Source: Otatea glauca
Taxonomy: Eukaryota; Streptophyta; Magnoliopsida; Poales; Poaceae
DNA: 64,000 nt
Direction of reading: 5' to 3'
NCBI GenBank assembly: GCA_036346275.1
Contig: CM070724.1
Location: forward strand, 45,943,038-46,007,037
A program made the position numbers and the translations under genes. Position 1 is the first letter of the stretch. Each line of letters starts with the position of its first letter. Of this stretch, positions 58,339 to 64,000 are shown one piece after another. Under the pieces are notes generated by a model that searched no databases, was not told where the DNA came from, and saw only the letters and a program-made list of their open reading frames with translations.

Positions 58339-60172
58339 TACATTCTCAAATTTTTACTACTAAAGGCTTGCTTGGAAGGCTGGTTTTAAGCTCAAAACCA
58401 GTGTAAAATATTGACCTATGGTTTTTTCTAGGTCTAGCTCTAAAATTCTGCTTGGGTAGGCCAGTAATCCAGTAAATTTACAGTCGGTTTGGGTCAATGC
58501 AGTCGGAAAGAAAATGTTGTGTGAGGACGCCACAATTTTTTTCCGATGAATATCGGGGAGCACTCACTCGTGAATCACGAGACTCACAACTCGAGTCACG
58601 TCTTCAACTCCCGACAAACCATAGCGACGGCGGCGATCTTGATGGCGACTATGGTTGCAACTCCCCTCCTAGGAAACTCCGCGGTGATCTTCCCAACCCA
58701 ACCAAACCCGACCCCTGTCGCTGTTGCCTCCCAATCCGCAACGATCCCTCCTGACGCGCCGATTCCTCCACCGCCGCCTTCGATCCCCCCTGCGGCAGCC
58801 CGATCTTGCGGATTCACCAGTTCTTGCGAGGTACTCCGGTGCTTGTGTGGTCCTATGCAATGGTTTCTTTCGGGGGTTGTTTGTTTGGGTTTGGAGTTGT
58901 TGTTTGCTTGTTCTTGTGGGTGAGAGGCGGGAGCTTTCGGGCAAATTTGGTGGCCTTGGATCGGATTGCGGTGGGAAGTCAATGTGTTTCTGGCAGGTTT
59001 TGGCGTGCCTGAGATGCTAGATTGGTTGATCCCATCGAATAAGGGTCTCCCGGTCCAAGATTTGGTCTGGTTGCGCATTTGCGGATAGTCTTTTCTGATG
59101 TCTGAATGGCCTATTTAATTCAATCCAGTTCTTAGGGTAGAGCTAACTCCCTATGAATCATTAGCATAGGCACAACCTTTTATTGATCCATATGTGTTAG
59201 CTTCTTTAAAGTTGAGTTGATTAGACAAGTCTCTCCAGTGAACACCGTCTTCTCTCACTGTATCTTGCAATGGAGCTTAGGCATGAAAATGATTCTAGAT
59301 TTATAGTCAAGAAGGGTGCATTATTCACACTATATCTTGCAATGGAGCTTAGGTGCTTGCTGTGAATTGTATTTTTTTCATGATGTAAACACGTCACATT
59401 GGTATGTCAAATGCACAAAGTAGGGCACAGTCTTGGATCCTACTGTTTGCATTTTATTTATTGACAACTCTCTATTGGCATGCTCATGGAGATGAATACC
59501 TTAAGTTCTTGTTTGCATTGTGAAATACAAGTGGGATTTGGATTGATGGTAAACTTGGGGTGGAAGGCAGATTGACCCTTATATCATAGTTGTCTGAACT
59601 TTACTTGGAACTTGAAAGTGATAGGAGGGAATGAGCATAGTCTGGTTAAAAAGTTTACCTCTATAACCATCATTGAGGTAATGAGAACAAATTTAATATC
59701 ATGCATTGATAGTTTATCTGCCCACGGTGATGCTGTGTGAGGTCATGGTGGCTTCCCCACGGGCGACGCCTTACACGCTATAAAGGTTTAGCTGTGAGTT
59801 GGTGTTAGAATCTTGCAGATCTAGAAAAGGAATCCAAATGTTTTCATGTCTGCTTTTTTTAGTAAACATGAATGATTGATCCCATGAGTAAACTACATTC
59901 TTCGTATTATATGTTTACTGCTGTTATGGAGTCCCATGAATCATTGCCTGGGTTCTATAATGTAAGATTTGACCAATCTATTCCAAATACTAGACATTCC
60001 CAAACAGATCAACTTATATGTTTACAAGGGAAAACTACTACAGCTGTATTTCTTTGTGCCCAACAAAATACCAATGTAAACTATTTACAGGTGGAAACAA
60101 ATTTGGGGCTTCCAAGCAGCCCCTAATACTTTAGTAGCCGACACTAATTATTTTGCGCCTCCCCATGAAAAG
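58339..60172. other. Spacer upstream of the pectin acetylesterase, no supported gene
   Basis: A GC-rich block at 58550-58830 gives a Pro-rich 125-codon ORF (58546-58923) without recognisable features; it may be part of an untranslated exon. Bases 58365-58500 look like a MITE remnant. Confidence 0.3.
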
Positions 60173-60712
60173 CAGTGCTCGCAGCAGCAGCGAACCGCAA
60201 AAGACCAACCTGCCTATCGCAGCAGCAGAAGCAGCACACAACTGTAAATAATGGAGGGTCTCCAATGGATTCCCCGAAAAGTAGTAAATGCAATCACAGT
60301 TTTCCTGACCTTTTTCTTTCCTACCCTGTCCTCCATTACCACCACGCAGCTCCGTTTCCTTCCATTACTTTTTCTTCTTCTCCCCCACAGGAGAGGAGAG
60401 ATGCTTTGCTTCACAACTGTAACGCAGTTACGCAGCACCAACGCCACCAAGTAACAGCAGCGCATCACGTTACACACACGTTTACACTAGCACTACGCTA
60501 CAGTAGGACACTACACCACAGAATCTCCGGAAGCAGCTGCTTTTGTTCTGTCAGCCATTGCCAGCAGCTTCACTTGGCTCTGCGTGTAAGTTCTTTTCTT
60601 GCTTGGCCACTTCTGCGCTCCCTTCCTCCTCCTGTTCTCACACTTACCCGAGTAGAAGAGGGAAGGGAGAGGCAGTGACGGGGTGAGGGGAAGGGAGGCG
60701 GGCAAAGAAACC
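60173..60712 (+). promoter_or_regulatory. Likely promoter and 5' UTR of the pectin acetylesterase gene
   Basis: CT-rich text at 60300-60400 and 60600-60660 resembles a plant leader. A 167-codon ORF here (60175-60678) is upstream of the real start and lacks domain text. No definite TATA box was seen. Confidence 0.35.
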
Positions 60713-63700
60713 ATGGGTTCTTGGGTTCTTGCTTTGGTTCTTGGTTTCTTGGTGGCAGCAGTGCATGGCTCCGAGCCGTGGTGGAACGAGACGCAGGCCT
60801 ACTCCACCAATGCCAACTCCGGCGGCAGCAACGGCGTCTTCGTCGGGCTTACCCTCATCCAGTCGGCGGTTGCCAAGGGGGCCGGTAGATTTCGTTGTTC
60901 CAGAATTATTCCTACGTTGATCCTCTTTTTTTTTTGTTGCAAATATTAGTTTTTTATTGGTCATGTCCCATGTGAGTTCTTGGGTTGAGTCACTGGATTG
61001 GATCTGTGTGCCTTGAGAAAGTCATTGAGTTGTGTGATGCAGGTCCTTGTTGTGTTGATCCTGGTTGGACAGAGCATCTATATATTAGAAGGATTGCGAT
61101 TGCTCATGTTTTTTCTCCAGTATCCCCTTTTATATGGTTCTTTTTTAATTTGAGTGATCATGTAGTCTTATGCTTTGGTTGTTTGTTTGTAGCATGTATC
61201 ATGTGTGGATCCTGGTGAATATATGCATGTGGATCTAGCCTTAGCATTGTTGGTGGTTGTCATGATGAATTCTTGTTACCCAATGGGGGGAAAGGGAGTC
61301 GAATATCATCTATTGCCTGTGAAATGGCAAGTTGATATGTATGATTGCTTATTGAGTATTGTAAATATCAGGAATTCTAAATAAGTTGGTACCCGAGTTC
61401 CCCATTTGTTTTAGTCAGTCAATTACTCAAGAATTGAACTTGTCTTAGCGTGGAGATGATTTGTGGATCTACGTTATGCTGATTCTGTTTGTGCAATTTC
61501 AATCAAAGAAAGTCTGGTCTGCATCAATTGCTTTGGGTTTTGAAAGCAATAGCATTGTTGAAGTAGTTCACGAGTAATCCTTTCCATTTAGATCAGAATT
61601 TGAGTTCAAATGGAATTTTTCTAGCTTATAGCATGGTAGGCTGGTAAAACATTGATGCTTACTTACTTTCAAATCATTGCAGTATGCTTGGATGGAAGCT
61701 TACCAGGTTACCACCTACATCGAGGGTTTGGATCAGGGGCAAGCAGTTGGCTTGTCAATTTGGAGGTGAGGAATACTTCACGATTCACACATATGTGAAC
61801 TGAGAGATAAATTTGAGCAAATTGCAATCAGTACTGTTATGGATTGTAATATGTCCTTTAGGTTTAATAACTGATGGTGATTCATATGGAATTCCAGGGT
61901 GGAGGCTGGTGCAATGATGTTAAAAGCTGTGCATTCCGCAAGGGCAATCGGCGTGGGTCATCGAATCATATGGAGAGGCAACTCCAGTTTACAGGGATAA
62001 TGAGTAATAGACCTGAAGAAAATCCTGGTATTCTTCTTATCAATTCTGTCTTGTATTGTTCATACCACTTTATGTCCAAAAAAGAGAGAATATAGCTGTT
62101 TATTATTCAACTGCTATTTCTGGTTGAGGAATTGTAATTGTGTTTTTTTGTCTCTTAGATTTCTACAACTGGAATAGAGTGAAAGTTAGGTATTGTGATG
62201 GTGGATCTTTCACTGGTGAAGGGGCTGACACGGTTAGTGAAATTCTGTCTGCATTTTATTGCTTTACTTTCACCAAATATGTAGAATATGTGCTGAATAA
62301 TTTCATCTCATCCTTGGTAAACTTCTAAGTTCTAACCATGAGTCCATGACAAGTGATAACCCTTCATTCCAATGTTTCCCAATGAAACATGTTTATCAAT
62401 TATTCAACTGCATTTCAATTCTTTTTTTTATATAATGGAAGATTCTATCTTCCGGCCTCTGCATCGTAAGATGCACACAGCCAACCATTTATTACAAAGT
62501 TTAAGCAAAAAACTGTGAAAAAAGAGCCATAACATAAAAGCTTGAGCAAGCCATGAGAAACAAAACATAATGTTTTAACCCACACACAATCTGTTACTAA
62601 ATCGCTATCCATGGCTGATGAAGAGATCCCGAAGCGCCATCTCCAATGAGTTGCATGCCGATAACACTACTTCCTGAGCTTCTTGATGTTGCAACACAGA
62701 CCACGATCGTAACCAGTTAGTGCAAAAGTACATAACCTACAATGGAATGGAATTTGTTTTGTTCTTAAAAATCACATCATTGCGACATAGCCAAATTGAC
62801 CAACACAAAGCAGCAGCCCCAACCAAAACGTGAGACCTCAAATCTTTTCATAACCTGAATAACCAATTCCCAAACATATTGGTTATTCTACTAGGAGGTG
62901 ATAGATTAAAAGCCACTTGTGTAACGCGTCATGCAAAACGAGCGAAATGACAGTAAAAAAAAGAAATGTTGTATAGTTTTCTCGTTGTTACAAAAACCAC
63001 ATGTTTTGCTACCATTTCAATTTCTTTTAGAGAGGTTATCTTTTGTCAATATTACACCACGACGTAAGTACCATAGATTTTTTTTATTTTTAATGGCACC
63101 TTAAGCTTCTAATTTTAAGTTTCTTAAATTGACACTGCACATTCCATTCAAAAGAAATACATGCTGTACATGTTGTTTCTGTTTTATTTACTAAATAACA
63201 TGGATTCATCGTCAGTTTTTTTCTTTTAGACTGCAGGCCTTTATTTCCGAGGCCAGCGTATTTGGCAGGCTGCTATGGAAGATCTGATGGCCCAAGGAAT
63301 GCGTTATGCTAATCGAGTATCAATCCTTCCACAGTTAATCATTTTTTTCTTTAGCTTTGGGAAATAATATCTGTTCACCTGATGCAACTCACTTCTACCA
63401 GGCCCTTCTTTCTGGATGCTCTGCTGGTGGTGTTTCTACCATACTTCACTGCGATGAGTTCCGTGGTTTGTTTCCATCGAATACCAGAGTCAAGTGCCTT
63501 GCGGATGCTGGAATGTTTCTTGACACGTAAGTTCACATATATAATTGAGACTTGCTTTGGTATAATCTTTGTTACTCTCTGTGCCTTGTTTTTCTTTGCT
63601 ATGTAGTAAGACTGATTGCTATTTCCACTTCAATGGTACATTAGTCAAATTAATCCTCTTACCATTTGCAGTGTTGATGTTTCTGGTCATCGGGAAATGA

Positions 63701-63959
63701 GAGAGTTCTTCAATGGCATCCTGAGATTGCAGGTATCTGCCACTCTGTCAGCCATGATTTCTGAACAGTTTGTGATAATTCCTTGTTGACACTATCCTAC
63801 TTCTACATGTGGTGCTAGTACTAATTTATGTCAGCTTATTCATGTGCCAATAACAATATCTTTATTTTGCTTATGTTATCCTTATCAAAATTCACCACAA
63901 TACAGGGTTCTGGAAGGAGCTTGCCTAGGTCTTGTACCTCCCGCATGGACAAAACTTCG
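60713..63959 (+). CDS. Pectin acetylesterase (CE13 family), 5' part; continues past the right edge
   Basis: Eight exons can be joined in frame: 60713-60884, 61683-61765, 61898-62027, 62159-62232, 63230-63316, 63402-63526, 63672-63732 and 63906-63959, all with GT-AG borders, for 262 residues of a usual 390-420. Residues 1-19 (MGSWVLALVLGFLVAAVHG) form a signal peptide; N25 lies in an N-glycosylation sequon. GGGWC at 86-90 is the oxyanion-hole motif of the Notum/pectin acetylesterase fold, VRYCDGGSFTG follows, and GCSAGG at 187-192 holds the nucleophile Ser189. The Asp and His partners would lie in the missing part. Family enzymes remove acetyl groups from pectin in the cell wall. Intron 4 (about 1 kb) carries a LINE fragment. 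The start was chosen because it gives the signal peptide; an upstream in-frame ATG at 60683 would add ten charged residues. Confidence 0.95.
62430..63011 (-). mobile_element. 5'-truncated LINE in intron 4 of the pectin acetylesterase gene
   Basis: On the minus strand the text reads TCGFCNNEKTIQHFFF-like and AALCWSIWLCRNDVIFKNK, typical of the zinc-finger end (zf-RVT) of plant LINE ORF2. It then runs through GGCTGTGTGCATC and GATGCAGAGGCCGG to a TATATAAAAAAAA tail at 62425-62440, a common grass LINE 3' end. Possible TSDs are CATTTCAATTCTTTT before it and CATTTCAATTTCTTTT after it (near 63012), differing by one base. Splice sites of the gene are untouched. Confidence 0.75.
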
Positions 63960-64000
63960 GTAAGACAAACATCCAGAAATATCTACCAACGATAACACAT

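Noticed and set aside
58546..58923. 125-codon Pro/Ala-rich ORF
   Set aside because: No domain, signal or splice support; it lies in GC-rich leader-like sequence with overlapping ORFs on the other strand.
60175..60678. 167-codon ORF upstream of the pectin acetylesterase
   Set aside because: Low-complexity text in the probable 5' UTR; the real start at 60713 gives a clear signal peptide and enzyme.

Overview
This is a plant nuclear window, almost certainly from a grass. Genes have short exons split by GT-AG introns, coding exons are GC-rich beside AT-rich spacers, and the repeats are grass-typical: Stowaway and Tourist MITEs, a CACTA element, a Mutator-like element (MULE) with a plant mobile domain gene, hAT elements, LINE 3' ends and several LTR retrotransposons. 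I cannot name the species.

Only a few host genes can be recognised. From left to right: a possible first exon running off the left edge (minus, 27-104); a complete RABA5a-type small GTPase (plus, 11646-12616, two coding exons and a probable 2-kb 5' UTR intron); a C-terminally truncated LTV1-like gene (minus, 17053-17816); a broken HIPP/HMA-domain gene (plus, 20096-21225) with several lesions and a LINE insertion in its first intron; an intact seven-exon HAD phosphatase of the pyrimidine 5'-nucleotidase type (minus, 22593-24084) with its own TATA box; exon fragments of an unrecognised minus-strand gene split by a Copia element (35145-35240 and possibly 41275-41595); and the first eight exons of a pectin acetylesterase (plus, 60713-63959) that leaves the right edge.

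Most of the rest is transposable elements, many bounded to the base by terminal motifs and target-site duplications (TSDs). The left third holds a non-autonomous CACTA (1611-3247), two hAT elements inserted back to back (7512-8291 and 8300-9440) and several MITEs. The middle holds a 7.3-kb MULE (27235-34570) with decayed mudrA-like and plant mobile domain genes. Next comes a Copia element (35367-40947) whose integrase part is inverted relative to its reverse transcriptase and which carries a solo LTR and a hAT MITE, then a 4.4-kb hAT with a decayed transposase (41726-46099).

At 49759-54320 there is a three-level nest: one solo LTR, split by a second-family solo LTR, itself split by another copy of the first family in reverse orientation. 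All three insertions have 5-bp TSDs. The first family carries arrays of an inverted-repeat motif spaced about every 71 bp.

The host genes shown do not form a pathway: membrane traffic, ribosome assembly, metal-binding or chaperone-like, nucleotide or phosphate metabolism, and cell wall. I found no convincing new biological system. The most unusual items are the inverted Copia interior, the palindromic 71-bp arrays in the LTR family, the two hATs that shared one target, and the multiply broken HIPP gene.
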